DNA of 64,000 nt, taken from NCBI GenBank assembly GCA_023512345.1, contig JAILZT010000003.1, positions 1 through 64,000 of the forward strand, in the 5' to 3' direction. The translations under genes were made by a program, and so were the position numbers. Shown here piece after piece: positions 1 through 9,585 of this stretch; positions within the stretch are counted from its first letter, which is position 1; every line of letters begins with the position of its first letter. A model generated the notes under the pieces. It saw nothing but the letters and a program-made list of their open reading frames with translations, had not been told where the DNA came from and did no database searches. This DNA comes from Paenibacillus sp. (GTDB lineage Bacteria; Bacillota; Bacilli; Paenibacillales; Paenibacillaceae).

Positions 1-699
1 GTGCAGATTGGTGCTCATTTCTTAGAGAAATTAAACGGTGGCAAGGGTATTCTGCTCGGTGGCGTTCCCGGCGTTGAACCGGGTAAGGTGACGATTATCG
101 GCGGTGGAATTGTTGGAACCAATGCGGCCAAGATGGCTGTTGGTCTGGGTGCTGAAGTCAGTATTGTCGATATAAGCGCGGAGCGGTTGCGGCAGTTGGA
201 TGATTTGTTCCAAGGACGGGTACGGACGATTCTCTCCACACCTAATCGAATTGCTGAGGCGGTGCGCACAGCCGATTTAGTAATCGGCGCGATCCTAGTC
301 GCGGGAACACGAGCCCCACGGTTGGTGACCGAAGCGATGGTTGCCCAGATGAGCGAAGGCTCAGTTATCGTTGACGTTGCGATTGATCAAGGGGGCTGCA
401 TTGAAACCATCGACCGCATCACGACCCATGATCACCCTACCTATATCAAGCATGGCGTGGTTCATTATGCAGTTGCCAACATGCCTGGAGCTGTAGCACG
501 TACGTCTACGATCGCACTGACGAATGTTACATTACCTTATGGTTTACAGATTGCCAACAAAGGATATCAGCAGGCTGCACTTACGAACAATGCGATTGCT
601 CGCGCTATAAATGTCGTTCTTGGCAAGGTTACCTATCAGGCGGTAGCCGAGGCTCATGGATTGCCCTATACCGATATCTACATGGTATTAGAATCATAG
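1..699 (+). CDS. ald: Alanine dehydrogenase, C-terminal part (cut by window start)
   Basis: The product would be the NAD-dependent enzyme that interconverts L-alanine and pyruvate plus ammonia in the cytoplasm. The visible 232 residues hold the Rossmann nucleotide-binding fold, with [13 protein letters not shown] near residue 34 and an acidic residue (VDIS) at the end of the second strand. The conserved family segments [13 protein letters not shown] and [13 protein letters not shown] follow. The family is usually about 370 residues, so roughly 140 N-terminal residues, including the substrate-binding lysine and histidine, lie left of the window. The GTG at base 1 is an internal valine codon, not a start. 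No U-rich terminator follows directly; a patch of short repeats does. Confidence 0.93.
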   Translation: MQIGAHFLEKLNGGKGILLGGVPGVEPGKVTIIGGGIVGTNAAKMAVGLGAEVSIVDISAERLRQLDDLFQGRVRTILSTPNRIAEAVRTADLVIGAILVAGTRAPRLVTEAMVAQMSEGSVIVDVAIDQGGCIETIDRITTHDHPTYIKHGVVHYAVANMPGAVARTSTIALTNVTLPYGLQIANKGYQQAALTNNAIARAINVVLGKVTYQAVAEAHGLPYTDIYMVLES

Positions 700-773
700 A
701 ATTATGACTCAACGCCGAAATAAGAGCTTGCAAAAAAACTAACAATTGTCTTTGCATCTTAGCCATCCGTGCT

Positions 774-951
774 GCGGACTGCATAGTCGCTATTTGAGCT
801 TCAGCCCGTTATTGGATGATTAAACGGACTCAGAAGCCGCTATTTGTTGTAAATAACCTTCTTTTGCAGCAAATCCTGTCATTAACGCCTCTGGGGTCCG
901 TTAAGCTAGCTAATAGCCGTTTTTGAGTGAATAAGGGCTCTGGAGTCCGCA
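774..951. repeat. Degenerate intergenic repeat patch (GGACTC family)
   Basis: This non-coding stretch after ald holds four copies of a motif of about 20 bp. Two point right (774-796 and 824-846, each reading GCGGACT or ACGGACT and ending CGCTATTTG). Two point left (883-903 and 932-951, each ending GGGGTCCG or GGAGTCCG). The direct and inverted arrangement could fold in RNA. No open frame with a ribosome binding site was seen. The rest of 700-773 shows nothing recognisable. Confidence 0.6.
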
Positions 952-952
952 T

Positions 953-989
953 AAAAAAGCCGGAGCAGATTAAGATCTGCGTTCCGGCT
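953..989 (-). terminator. Intrinsic terminator of the ABC transporter/two-component operon
   Basis: The stem GCCGGA-CAGAT pairs with ATCTG-TCCGGC across the loop TAAG (959-988). On the minus strand it is followed by a run of six T, just past the permease stop codon at 1000. Confidence 0.85.
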
Positions 990-999
990 ACCTTCATCT

Positions 1000-3654
1000 T
1001 TATATCCTCTCATCCCTTATCGCTTCGATTATGCTTTCTCTCTTGATTTTGGAGCCAGTGACCCGATAGGCCAACCATACAACGCCAACAACTAAGGGCA
1101 GCATTAGGAGGATGTAACCCCATGGAGCATTAACTATAAACGTCCTCCAAGTTGTGCTAGCAGCATTCCTCAGCATAATGCTGCATCCGACTATAAGAAG
1201 AGGTAAGGACAGGAGCAGTGGAGTACATCCGAAAAACATACTTTCCAGATTTACAATCCGGCTCATTCCCTGAGGAGAAAGCCCTGCACTGCGAAGCACT
1301 GCAAATTCTCTTCTTCGTGCAAATAGATTTCCAGCCACAGCGGAGAACGCACCCGTAATTCCTACCACCCCTAAGAATACCGCGAACCCGATGATCAGAA
1401 GCTCAATAGATCGGATCAACTTAGCATTATACGCTTCCTGATCCAATAAGGAACGGGTAGTCCTATCCTCAGGAGGCAGATATTTACCCAGAATAGTATT
1501 GGCTTGTTGCTGGGCATTTGCTAATTGCTCCCGTGGAATGTTCATCTTATAGGTTAGTTTTTGGTATTCTAGTCCGCGTTCCGGATTAAGCTTTAATACA
1601 ATGTTCTCGTAAGTTTCCATGGGTACAACGATAATAAGATCAAAGGGATAATAATATTGATCCAACTCAGGATATTGATGAGTTACAGCGCCAACGGTCA
1701 ATGTATAGCCCTTGAGCTTCTGCTTATCTGGCTCGGCTCTTTCTTTTAAGGCAAGTGTATCTCCCACAGCAATATCTAAATATTCACTCGACGGAATCTT
1801 GCGCTTGTCTATAATAGACTGAACATTACCGCTAGTATGATTAACAATAATCCCTTTATGCTCAGCGGGGTGATTAAACTGTGTGGGATCGACGTCTAAC
1901 TTCCTCGCAAAGTTAGCAAAGGAATCGGTATCTAGTCCTATCAATTCCACAAAAATACGCGGTTGTTCCCCCTCCCGTTCCAGGTTATTTCCACTAAAAT
2001 AGTCTTCCTTAAAACCTCCGGCAGCCTGGAATTCAGGGCTAATATTCTTGTTGTCCCACAACAAGGTATGGTGTGATTCCCGATACATCACCTGACTGTG
2101 AATACCCGGTATAAGGGATAGTTCCTTTAGCATTAACGGATCAGGTTCGTCTACCAATGCCGAGGATATAGTAAGCGTGTAATCTTTGTCGGCAAGCACC
2201 TGCTTTTGATCCATCATCCAGATGGCCGCAAAACACTGGAAACCAAGAAATAGAGTGATGAAGAGAGTCAAGGCAATCAGTGTTGTCCGGTATGCTTTTT
2301 TATTAGCCTGAAGCGCATTGAACGCAAGCTCTCCCTCGAAACCCAACCAATGATGGATCCAGCGGTGGTCTTTGGACTTTTTAAGAGATGCAGCTTCCGG
2401 TGAATATTTGACAGCTTCTATCGGCAACAGCTTCCCAAGCTTTCTTGCAGGACCCCAAGCGGACAGAAACACGGTGCAAATACTCATAAAAAGAGAGAGC
2501 AAAAGGATCGGCCAAGCAAAAACAACGCGCATCTGTGTGTCCATTGTATCTTTTAACAGCAAATTCACAATCCGAATGAGGATGACCATACTGGCATAGC
2601 CAAGACTAATACCCAGTGGTACCGCTATACAAGAAAGAAAAAAGGCTTCATACCTGACACAAGAGCGAATTTGCCTCGGTGTAGCCCCTATACTTTTGAG
2701 TATGCCCAGTTGTTTGATTTGGCTTGTAGAAGTAACGGTAAACGCATTATAGATAAGAATAATAAAGACTAGCATAACCAGACCCATCGATAGAAGAGCT
2801 GACAGCAAATAGCCGGATAGATCCAAAGAACTGCCATAACCATTAGGATCCTTTGCTCCATACAATGCTAAGAGATTGGTGTTGTACGTGATATCATATC
2901 TACCTTCATGATCAAGCTTCAATCCAGTATTTGCAGCTAGCAGCGGAAATACATTGTAAGCCTCACGTATGTTGTTCAAGCTAGCCGAAACGTTATATTG
3001 CCCCTCTGGCAAAGGAGATTCCAAATCCAGAAATCCAAAGGCGTAATAACAGGGGTATGAGGAAACCGATGGTACATTAAGCGAGCCTGTTATCGTAACC
3101 GTCTGTTCTCCTAATGCACGAAAAGCTTCTCCATACAGAAACGGAGAGTCCTTGGCCATTATACTTCCATCCAATACACGTTCTCCCTTAGGTAGGGTAA
3201 TTGTATCTCCGATTTTATATTGCGGATTCTCGGTAAAAAATAGTTTGGAAACTACCATTTCCCCGCTTTTTTCGGGAAGCTTTCCTTCCAAGAGAGCTTT
3301 ACGACTGGTTGTATTCCCCCATGAGTTGGTACTCACCTGTGTAATATTTATATAAGCACGCTTGGTTCCGGTTAGCTGCAGAGTTTGAGCCTGCGACTGT
3401 ATGTATACCTCTTTCACTTGCGGGTTCTCTTGAATATACTTCAAAGATTCCCGCTTGATAGGTTCTTCAAAACGTCCATGCCAGCTTCCTCTGGACGATG
3501 TTGCTATGTCTACTTCATGAAGCCATTCAGTATAGCTGAACACCCCCATGGCACTAATTAAGGAGGATGCGATCAGGATAGCTACGAAAATAAATATACT
3601 ACTCCGCCGATTTCCCTTTACATGGGATAGCGCATACTCATGAATAATTTTCAT
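1000..3654 (-). CDS. ABC transporter permease, FtsX/MacB-like, two FtsX domains
   Basis: This 884-residue membrane protein should form the translocating or mechanotransmitting part of an ABC system. It has an N-terminal membrane segment (about residues 20-40), an extracellular region of about 240 residues, a first FtsX block of three helices (about 280-410), a further membrane segment near 455-475 followed by a second extracellular region, and a C-terminal FtsX block (about 745-870). Its start ATG overlaps the stop of the ATPase gene by four bases (ATGA), so the two are translationally coupled. The neighbouring sensor kinase and regulator suggest inducible response to a peptide or envelope stress. 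It is larger than BceB-type permeases (about 650 residues), so a true Bce detoxification role is uncertain. Substrate unknown. Confidence 0.88.
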   Translation of the reverse strand: MKIIHEYALSHVKGNRRSSIFIFVAILIASSLISAMGVFSYTEWLHEVDIATSSRGSWHGRFEEPIKRESLKYIQENPQVKEVYIQSQAQTLQLTGTKRAYINITQVSTNSWGNTTSRKALLEGKLPEKSGEMVVSKLFFTENPQYKIGDTITLPKGERVLDGSIMAKDSPFLYGEAFRALGEQTVTITGSLNVPSVSSYPCYYAFGFLDLESPLPEGQYNVSASLNNIREAYNVFPLLAANTGLKLDHEGRYDITYNTNLLALYGAKDPNGYGSSLDLSGYLLSALLSMGLVMLVFIILIYNAFTVTSTSQIKQLGILKSIGATPRQIRSCVRYEAFFLSCIAVPLGISLGYASMVILIRIVNLLLKDTMDTQMRVVFAWPILLLSLFMSICTVFLSAWGPARKLGKLLPIEAVKYSPEAASLKKSKDHRWIHHWLGFEGELAFNALQANKKAYRTTLIALTLFITLFLGFQCFAAIWMMDQKQVLADKDYTLTISSALVDEPDPLMLKELSLIPGIHSQVMYRESHHTLLWDNKNISPEFQAAGGFKEDYFSGNNLEREGEQPRIFVELIGLDTDSFANFARKLDVDPTQFNHPAEHKGIIVNHTSGNVQSIIDKRKIPSSEYLDIAVGDTLALKERAEPDKQKLKGYTLTVGAVTHQYPELDQYYYPFDLIIVVPMETYENIVLKLNPERGLEYQKLTYKMNIPREQLANAQQQANTILGKYLPPEDRTTRSLLDQEAYNAKLIRSIELLIIGFAVFLGVVGITGAFSAVAGNLFARRREFAVLRSAGLSPQGMSRIVNLESMFFGCTPLLLSLPLLIVGCSIMLRNAASTTWRTFIVNAPWGYILLMLPLVVGVVWLAYRVTGSKIKRESIIEAIRDERI

Positions 3655-4334
3655 TGTCGGACCGCCTCGTCGGATACTATACGGCCATCCTCAATAACTA
3701 GAACACGGTCAGCTTCTAAGGCGATTTTCTCATTGTGGGTAATGAGCAGGACCGTCTGATTAAATTTTTTATTGGAGAGTTTAAGAAGTTCAACTGTCTC
3801 CTCCGTATTTCGCCTGTCCAGGTTGCCCGTTGGCTCGTCTGCCAGAATAATAGCAGGCCGATAAATTAAGGAGCGAGCAATGGCCACCCTCTGCTGTTGA
3901 CCTCCCGAAAGCTGGTTAGGTAAATGATTGAGACGCTCGGTAAGGCCTAAGGTATGTGTGATCTCTTCGAATAGTGCTTGATCAGGTTTTTTTCCGTCCA
4001 GCAGCAGCGGCAGCAAGATATTCTTTTTCACATTGAGCGTCGGAATCAGATTATAGAACTGATAAATTAACCCAACCTTTCTCCTTCTAAAAATAGCCAA
4101 CTGCTCTTCTTTGAGCTCGGCTATATTCTGTTCTTCAATAAATATGGTTCCACTGGTTGGACGGTCAACCCCTCCCAGCATGTGAAGCAGTGTTGATTTC
4201 CCAGACCCGGAAGCACCCATAATCGCTAGGAATTCCCCTCTTTGTACTGTCAAATTCACTTGATCTAACGCGGTAACAATGTTTTGATCTGCACCATAGG
4301 TTTTGGTTAAGTTTTCGCATCGTAATATTTCCAT
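3651..4334 (-). CDS. ABC transporter ATP-binding protein (MacB/LolD type)
   Basis: This 227-residue protein is the cytoplasmic ATPase partner of the FtsX-like permease encoded next. It shows the Walker A motif GASGSGKST (about residues 40-48), the signature LSGGQQQRVAIARSL (about 142-156), Walker B IILADEPTGNLD, and the switch histidine in LLITHNE. The length and the GNLD ending are typical of the MacB/LolD/BceA group, which powers conformational work rather than bulk import. A purine-rich AAGGGGG lies about 10 bases before the ATG. It is separated from the upstream kinase gene by 68 bases, so all four genes are probably one transcript. Confidence 0.93.
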   Translation of the reverse strand: MEILRCENLTKTYGADQNIVTALDQVNLTVQRGEFLAIMGASGSGKSTLLHMLGGVDRPTSGTIFIEEQNIAELKEEQLAIFRRRKVGLIYQFYNLIPTLNVKKNILLPLLLDGKKPDQALFEEITHTLGLTERLNHLPNQLSGGQQQRVAIARSLIYRPAIILADEPTGNLDRRNTEETVELLKLSNKKFNQTVLLITHNEKIALEADRVLVIEDGRIVSDEAVRQ

Positions 4335-4402
4335 GTAGTTGAACCCCCTTTACGAGCCCATTATACCTGCCCATAATGACATTCTGGTGACAAGCGGAAG
4401 TT

Positions 4403-5596
4403 TTAGTACCTATATAATTTGATAATAAAACGGGCTCCTCCCTCCCGCCGATTCTCTGCCCGAATGTTACCATTTTGCTTCTCGATAATAGATTTGGCCA
4501 AAGCCAGCCCGATTCCAACACTATCTTTACGGGCATTTTTCCCTTTATAAAACCGCTTGAACAAATCAGGGATCTCCTCCTTCACCAGCCCCTTACCGTT
4601 ATCCTCTACAACAATCCTAGTAAAAATAGGATTTTGCTCATAACTCAACGTTATAGTCCCACCCGCAGGGGTGTGTTCGGAGCAATTCTTAATCAGGTTG
4701 AGTACTGCTTCTATGCTCCAATAATAGTCACCGCTGTAGATAACGGCTGGCTCATTTTGTACGATGATCAAAGCCTGTCCCTTTTGAGCGATGATCTTTT
4801 CGAGCGGTTCTACAGCACATGTCAGCATCTCATATACATTAACAGGCTCCCGCTTCATCTCAAGTGTTCCTGAATCTAGTCTCGATAAAGTCAGAATCGC
4901 CGAAACCAGATACTCCAGCCGATTCATTTGCTTATGTATTTTCTCTACATAAAGAAGATCCTCATCGCTTTCTCTGCTGTCTGCGAGCAGTTCGGTCATT
5001 AAGAATATAGAAGTAATGGGTGTTTTGAGCTGGTGCGTGATATTGGTCAGGTTATTTTTAAGAGACTGTCGTTCTTTTAAAGCTGTTTCCCGAGTTTGGC
5101 GCAGCTCTACGACCGTCTTATACATTTCATCCTCCAAAAAAGAAAACTCATCCTCCTGATGCCGGGGCAATATCATTTCCTGCTTTTGATTTATAGAATG
5201 AAGATAGTTAGTAATTTCGTGGATTCGCTCTCTTCTTTTCATCTTAAAAGAGTATAGAATTACGGCAAACAGCAAAAATAATGCCCCCCACACCATAAGA
5301 CTATAGGTGATCAACACCCAGCAGTTTTCGTCAAAAAACACACGTTGAGTGTATCCATATTTGTTCATGAGATTAGAGCCTGCCTGTATGTTTCCACTAT
5401 CCGTAGGGTTGAGCGCTCGTATCAATGATTCTTCCAGCTCTGGATGTTCACTGTAAATGGCCCCAATCAACTGGACAGTATGTTTATAACTTGAATTCGA
5501 AACCGTTTTGGACGCCAGAATCCCCATAAAGAGACCGGTTAACATTGCAGCTGCGAATCCCAATGCCAGGATCCCTCTCAATCTTGTACTATGCAT
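4403..5596 (-). CDS. Two-component sensor histidine kinase
   Basis: This membrane kinase of about 397 residues has two transmembrane helices near its N-terminus that flank an extracytoplasmic domain of roughly 75 residues. A linker, a HisKA domain with the H-box THQLKTPI, and a HATPase domain with N (LNLIKNCSEHT), G1 (VEDNGKGL) and G2 (GIGLALAK) boxes follow. Two adjacent ATG codons sit at 5599 and 5596. The second is favoured because TGGAGG then lies 6 bases away rather than 3. The start overlaps the stop of the response regulator by a few bases. Unlike intramembrane-sensing BceS kinases it has a real external domain, so it may sense a ligand directly and control the adjacent ABC system. Confidence 0.9.
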   Translation of the reverse strand: MHSTRLRGILALGFAAAMLTGLFMGILASKTVSNSSYKHTVQLIGAIYSEHPELEESLIRALNPTDSGNIQAGSNLMNKYGYTQRVFFDENCWVLITYSLMVWGALFLLFAVILYSFKMKRRERIHEITNYLHSINQKQEMILPRHQEDEFSFLEDEMYKTVVELRQTRETALKERQSLKNNLTNITHQLKTPITSIFLMTELLADSRESDEDLLYVEKIHKQMNRLEYLVSAILTLSRLDSGTLEMKREPVNVYEMLTCAVEPLEKIIAQKGQALIIVQNEPAVIYSGDYYWSIEAVLNLIKNCSEHTPAGGTITLSYEQNPIFTRIVVEDNGKGLVKEEIPDLFKRFYKGKNARKDSVGIGLALAKSIIEKQNGNIRAENRREGGARFIIKLYRY

Positions 5597-6269
5597 CATC
5601 GTCCTCCAGTCTGTATCCGATTCCACGAATCGTTTTCATGCAGGATGGATTCCCTAGCTTTTCCCGCAGCCGCTTCAAAGTTACGCTTAGTGTGTTGTCA
5701 TTAACAAAAGCACCATCGATATCCCACAATTTTTCCAGCAGCACACTACGAGTCATCGTTTGATTTTTGTTCTCCAAAAGAATCAGCAGCAATCGGTACT
5801 CACCGGCAGTCAACAGAACCTCAATTCCATCGCAGAACACTTTCGTCATGATCTTGTCCAGCATAATTCCTCCGCAGGATAAGTTGCTTGTTGTGGGTAC
5901 GGTTCTGTTCCGACGAAGTACGGCATTGATGCGTGAAAACAAAATACTCAGCTGAAACGGTTTTACGATATAATCATCAGCCCCCATATCAAGGCCCTGT
6001 ACGATATCCTTCTCATCATCCCGGACAGTCAGGAATATAACGGGTATACTTGAACTTTTTTTCACATAGGAGCATAAATCATAACCGTTCCCATCGGGAA
6101 GGTTCCAATCCAGCAGGATGAGATCAAACTGTCGGGTCGGCATTATCAACTTGGCCATAAGAATACTATCTGCACATGTCACAACAAAGTCTCTCTTTTG
6201 CATAAATACTTTAATTCCAAAGGCAATCGTCTCATCATCTTCCACAATCAGAAGTTCCTGCTTCCTCAT
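5589..6269 (-). CDS. Response regulator, OmpR/PhoB family
   Basis: This DNA-binding regulator of 226 residues is the partner of the downstream kinase. It has an N-terminal receiver domain with the acidic pocket (EDDE), phospho-acceptor aspartate in LILLDWNLP, threonine in FLTVRD and lysine in IVKPF, then a C-terminal winged helix ending in TIRGIGYRLE. An upstream GTG/ATG-like extension exists to 6290, but AAGGAG at 6277-6282 stands 7 bases before the ATG at 6269, so that start is chosen. It probably activates the kinase-ABC operon in which it is the first gene. Confidence 0.92.
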   Translation of the reverse strand: MRKQELLIVEDDETIAFGIKVFMQKRDFVVTCADSILMAKLIMPTRQFDLILLDWNLPDGNGYDLCSYVKKSSSIPVIFLTVRDDEKDIVQGLDMGADDYIVKPFQLSILFSRINAVLRRNRTVPTTSNLSCGGIMLDKIMTKVFCDGIEVLLTAGEYRLLLILLENKNQTMTRSVLLEKLWDIDGAFVNDNTLSVTLKRLREKLGNPSCMKTIRGIGYRLEDDDA

Positions 6270-6334
6270 ATATGCACTCCTTGCAAACATTCGCTTATCT
6301 TCATATATGATACGCCAGTGGTTAAATTATTCCA

Positions 6335-6380
6335 ATAAAAAGAAACGAATGCCTTCCTATTAAGGACAGCATCCGTTTCT
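6335..6380 (-). terminator. Intrinsic terminator after the amino-acid permease
   Basis: AGAAACG-ATGC pairs with GCAT-CGTTTCT (6341-6380). On the minus strand it is followed by a T-rich run. It separates the permease transcript from the response-regulator operon. Confidence 0.8.
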
Positions 6381-6416
6381 ATGGGCAATAAAATATACGC
6401 GAGTGTTGTAATGATC

Positions 6417-7913
6417 TTATTTCCGAGGCTCTAAGTCATTTGCATTCAATTCCTTGCTATTAGTCACTTCTTCATGCACTCCTATAGTGAGTTCTTCTGA
6501 CACCTCCGTCTGGGCTAACCCGGAAAAAGGTGACATCCTAGCGGGAACCCGAACGATCGGCTTGGCAGAAATAACTGAACGTTTACGAAATTTCACCACT
6601 GTGTATAAGCCTGCAAACACTATTACAAACAGAATACCGGCAACCAGTCCGCCCCCCTGACCAGGGATTAGCGGCATGCTAACGATAATTGCTATTAGAC
6701 TTCCAATGGTAAGCCATGATGTATATGGAAATCCTCTCAATCCATGTTGCTGTGAAAAAGGTCCTCCATGCTTCTTTCTTAAGCGGTAATGACTGGCCAT
6801 AATGATCGTATACGTGAACATGATCGAGAAACCGCCTGAGCTAACGAGGAATAAATAGACGCCTGACGGCAATAGCATTCCTAGACCAAGTCCCGCCAAC
6901 ATCGAGCCCCCTGATACGAGGATGCCGCGATAAGGTATGTCCGTACGATCCTTCATCCAGACAGGTGTGTGCCCTTCCTTAGCCAAAGAATGGAGCATTT
7001 GTCCAAGGCCAAATACGGATGCCAGCATGGTGGACAAAACAGCAGAAATCAAAACAATATTCATGGCCGAGCCTGTCCAGCCCAAACCATATAAGCTGAG
7101 TGCTGACACAAACGGACTGACCTCTACAGACACCATGGAGTAAGGAATGAGTAGAAACAGCGAAGCCATCGCGGCTAGATAAAGACCTACCAATAATACA
7201 GTCGTATATCTAATCGCCTTTGGTATTGTTTTTGCCGGATCTGCAGTTTCAGAAGCCGTTTGTCCCAGAACTTCAAATCCCGAATAAGAGAACATGACTA
7301 TCAGCATGCTTCCGGCGATTCCGCTCAATCCACCCGGTATCCAATTTTCACTACGCAAGACATCCAGCCCTGCATTAGGTGTACCCCCACCGCCAGTACC
7401 AAATCCAACGACAAAACCTATGGCTATTAATATAAAAGCCGCTATAGCTAACAGCTTGAACATCGCCAGTACGCTCTCCACCTTACTTAGACGTTCGGCT
7501 CCCAGCAGATTCAGGAGAGTTACCGACACTATGATGATACTGCCGAGAAGCGGCAGTGAGATCCCAGGAAACCAGCCCCGAAATAAAATAGAAACCGCTA
7601 TTGCTTCACTCGACATAGCCAGAACAATCCCCATCCAGTACACCCAACCGACCGTAAAGCCTGCACCTTTTCCAAAAGCTTGTTCGGCATAAGAGCGGAA
7701 TGAACTGGACTTCGGATAAGCAACCGTCATTTCCGACATCGCAGTCAGTATAAAATAAACCAATATTCCGCCAATTACAAAAGCGATTAGTGCAGATGGG
7801 CCCGCCGAACGAATGACAATTGAGGAACCTAGAAAGAACGAGCCTCCCACTACAGTCCCAAGCGCAAGCATTGTAAGCTGCCACACAGATAACCCTTTTC
7901 GATTCCGCTCCAT
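6417..7913 (-). CDS. APC-family amino acid permease
   Basis: This 498-residue integral membrane protein should carry amino acids or related amines across the membrane in exchange for protons. The first helix holds the family motif LALGTVVGGSFFLGSS, where backbone atoms bind the substrate carboxylate. About twelve hydrophobic segments can be counted, and the loop FSYSGFEVLGQTASETADP (about residues 206-224) matches the helix 6 region of APC transporters. The C-terminal 60 residues are hydrophilic and cytoplasmic. It is a single gene, followed by its own terminator and preceded by a 66-base gap from the winged-helix gene. Specificity cannot be read from sequence; a GABA/proline-type subgroup is possible. 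Confidence 0.88.
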   Translation of the reverse strand: MERNRKGLSVWQLTMLALGTVVGGSFFLGSSIVIRSAGPSALIAFVIGGILVYFILTAMSEMTVAYPKSSSFRSYAEQAFGKGAGFTVGWVYWMGIVLAMSSEAIAVSILFRGWFPGISLPLLGSIIIVSVTLLNLLGAERLSKVESVLAMFKLLAIAAFILIAIGFVVGFGTGGGGTPNAGLDVLRSENWIPGGLSGIAGSMLIVMFSYSGFEVLGQTASETADPAKTIPKAIRYTTVLLVGLYLAAMASLFLLIPYSMVSVEVSPFVSALSLYGLGWTGSAMNIVLISAVLSTMLASVFGLGQMLHSLAKEGHTPVWMKDRTDIPYRGILVSGGSMLAGLGLGMLLPSGVYLFLVSSGGFSIMFTYTIIMASHYRLRKKHGGPFSQQHGLRGFPYTSWLTIGSLIAIIVSMPLIPGQGGGLVAGILFVIVFAGLYTVVKFRKRSVISAKPIVRVPARMSPFSGLAQTEVSEELTIGVHEEVTNSKELNANDLEPRK

Positions 7914-7979
7914 TTGTGCCTCCCCAATTCGTTTTTTACAAGTATCTGCAAAAAACAGGGAAGTTACCCGCTATATTTT

Positions 7980-9077
7980 CTATTCCTCTTTATAGGCTAT
8001 CTTCAATATAGGCAGACCTATAAAAGCAGCATAACGTTCAGCAGCTTGAATGACTTCCGCTTCTCTACCGACTAATGATTCGAAGGGGGCAATTGTCATC
8101 ACGATTCCTTTGAGCTTAAGATTACGTTTCCAAGTCCCAATAACCTTGCCCCCAGTGACGAGGGTCGGCAGAAAAACTCCGTTATTCCCAGGTACAATCC
8201 GAGGAGCAATCTCCGCCTCAAGCACAGCACTGCGGTCTTTATAACCCAAAATGTATTCATCAAATCCCGGTAGTAAATAAATACTTGAATCCTGAGATTC
8301 GTCTGCTGCAGTTGAAGATTTGGACATCCAATACTCAACTTCATCTAGTCGTTCAGACTGTAGCTCTGATTTAATGGCATCATGCGCCCTTCTAGAATCC
8401 ATAAGCTTCATACCTGACCACCAAGCAAAGTCTTGTATAGTCGCCGGCCCATGAGATATGAAATAACGCAAAGCCAGCTCCGCCAAGGATTCCTCAAAAG
8501 ATAACTCGCGTGAATGAGGCACCCACTCGTCTAGCAATACAAAGGTTTGTTCTTTACCGGCCATTGGACCAAAACAGATCAGTCCATGAAACGCACTGTT
8601 CCACAAGATATGGTAACCACGTTGGTTAGCTGTGCTGATCCCAGCATCCTCCAGTTGTTGAAGCAAATCTGAACGAGTTACCTGTCCCTGATCTTCTAAA
8701 GTCTTATAAATTACCCTTCGGCAGCGTCCCAAAGTCTCATTATCCAAACCTAACTGTACCAACCTACTCTTGGCTTGCCCCAAAACACGTGAAGCCGTAA
8801 GTTGAATCATCCATTTGACATCTTCCGAAGGCACACAATGAATCGTCCCTCGCAGTGTCCAGGTCAGGATTATCTTTCGATCTGTTATAGCTTGTTGTAT
8901 TTTGGATAAAGTAGCACCCTGTGTTCGCAATCCCATCGCCCAAACCACTTGCATGTAGTCCTGTGCTTGCATCGCACCCAGTAGTTTAACCACCTGCTCT
9001 GGCTCCGTAAGTTTACTCCCAGTTATGTGCTGATTATTTAGACGGCGATTCGCAATCCATTGGTTAGTCACAATCAA
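7980..9077 (-). CDS. Winged helix DNA-binding domain protein (HTH_42 / YcaQ-AlkZ-like)
   Basis: This 365-residue soluble protein matches the family of large winged-helix proteins annotated as HTH_42, which includes DNA glycosylases that unhook crosslinks and alkylation damage (AlkZ/YcaQ) as well as uncharacterised members. Supporting segments are the N-terminal LGAMQAQDYMQVVWAMGLR, TWTLRGTIHCVP, and the C-terminal LLPGFDEYILGYKDRS with VFLPTLVTGGKVIGTWKR. The AlkZ catalytic QxQ pattern would correspond to the MQAQD stretch here (Q37 and Q39 by rough count). Glycosylase activity is an inference from the family, not shown. It lies between a permease and a VanZ-like gene on the same strand and seems functionally independent. 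Confidence 0.82.
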   Translation of the reverse strand: MIVTNQWIANRRLNNQHITGSKLTEPEQVVKLLGAMQAQDYMQVVWAMGLRTQGATLSKIQQAITDRKIILTWTLRGTIHCVPSEDVKWMIQLTASRVLGQAKSRLVQLGLDNETLGRCRRVIYKTLEDQGQVTRSDLLQQLEDAGISTANQRGYHILWNSAFHGLICFGPMAGKEQTFVLLDEWVPHSRELSFEESLAELALRYFISHGPATIQDFAWWSGMKLMDSRRAHDAIKSELQSERLDEVEYWMSKSSTAADESQDSSIYLLPGFDEYILGYKDRSAVLEAEIAPRIVPGNNGVFLPTLVTGGKVIGTWKRNLKLKGIVMTIAPFESLVGREAEVIQAAERYAAFIGLPILKIAYKEE

Positions 9078-9114
9078 ACCTCCATTAAAATGGTCGATGG
9101 CGTTATCCCCTTCC

Positions 9115-9585
9115 TTAGTTACCTCGCTTTAAAATATAAGAACTAAAGAAGAAAATACCCCCAAGACCGAAATAGCCTAACATTCCTCCCACTGAATTCA
9201 AAATAATATCATCCACATCTAAACTACCGACCCGAAGAAAAAACTGCAAACCTTCAATCCCCATTGATGCTAGAACAGAGCAAAGAAAAATCCGCCTGTA
9301 TGAATTTATTTTATGAAATATCAAAGGTATTAAAAATCCAAAGGGCATAAAGATGAGTACATTACCAAAAAGATTATTAAACCAAGTTGAAAAACCATAT
9401 TGATGAAAGTTAATTAAGTATGTAGTTATTGTTCTAAAGGGAATTAAATTAATAGTAGAAAATCTATATTCCAGAGGAAATCTCATCCTCCCCAGAAAGA
9501 AGATATTCATTAAATAAAGAATATAAATACCAAATAAAATACAGAAGAAAAAATGTAATATTTTTATTAAAAGTAGTTTTTTAAT
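9115..9585 (-). CDS. VanZ-like membrane protein, probable ATT start
   Basis: VanZ-family proteins are small membrane proteins; VanZ itself gives low-level teicoplanin resistance and others have unknown roles. The motifs GNVLIFMPFGFLIP and EGLQFFLRVGSLDVDDIILNSVGG are characteristic. The first in-frame ATG is at 9510, but the frame stays open upstream to 9585 and encodes a lysine-rich start followed by a hydrophobic helix (KKLLLIKILHFFFCILF), which is the usual VanZ N-terminus. No ATG, GTG or TTG occurs in that stretch. The ATT at 9583-9585 has a GGTGGG sequence six bases upstream. Translation may therefore begin at ATT, giving about 156 residues. The conservative form, 9115-9510, lacks the first helix. 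The gene is AT-rich compared with its neighbours. Confidence 0.75.
   Translation of the reverse strand: MKKLLLIKILHFFFCILFGIYILYLMNIFFLGRMRFPLEYRFSTINLIPFRTITTYLINFHQYGFSTWFNNLFGNVLIFMPFGFLIPLIFHKINSYRRIFLCSVLASMGIEGLQFFLRVGSLDVDDIILNSVGGMLGYFGLGGIFFFSSYILKRGN

Noticed and set aside
4165..4536. Minus-strand frame overlapping the ABC ATPase and kinase genes
   Set aside because: It is out of frame with two well-supported genes and has no family features.
1000..6269. Classical BceRS-BceAB peptide detoxification module
   Set aside because: The kinase has a sizeable external domain and the permease is about 230 residues longer than BceB with two FtsX blocks, so only a general ABC/two-component call is made.
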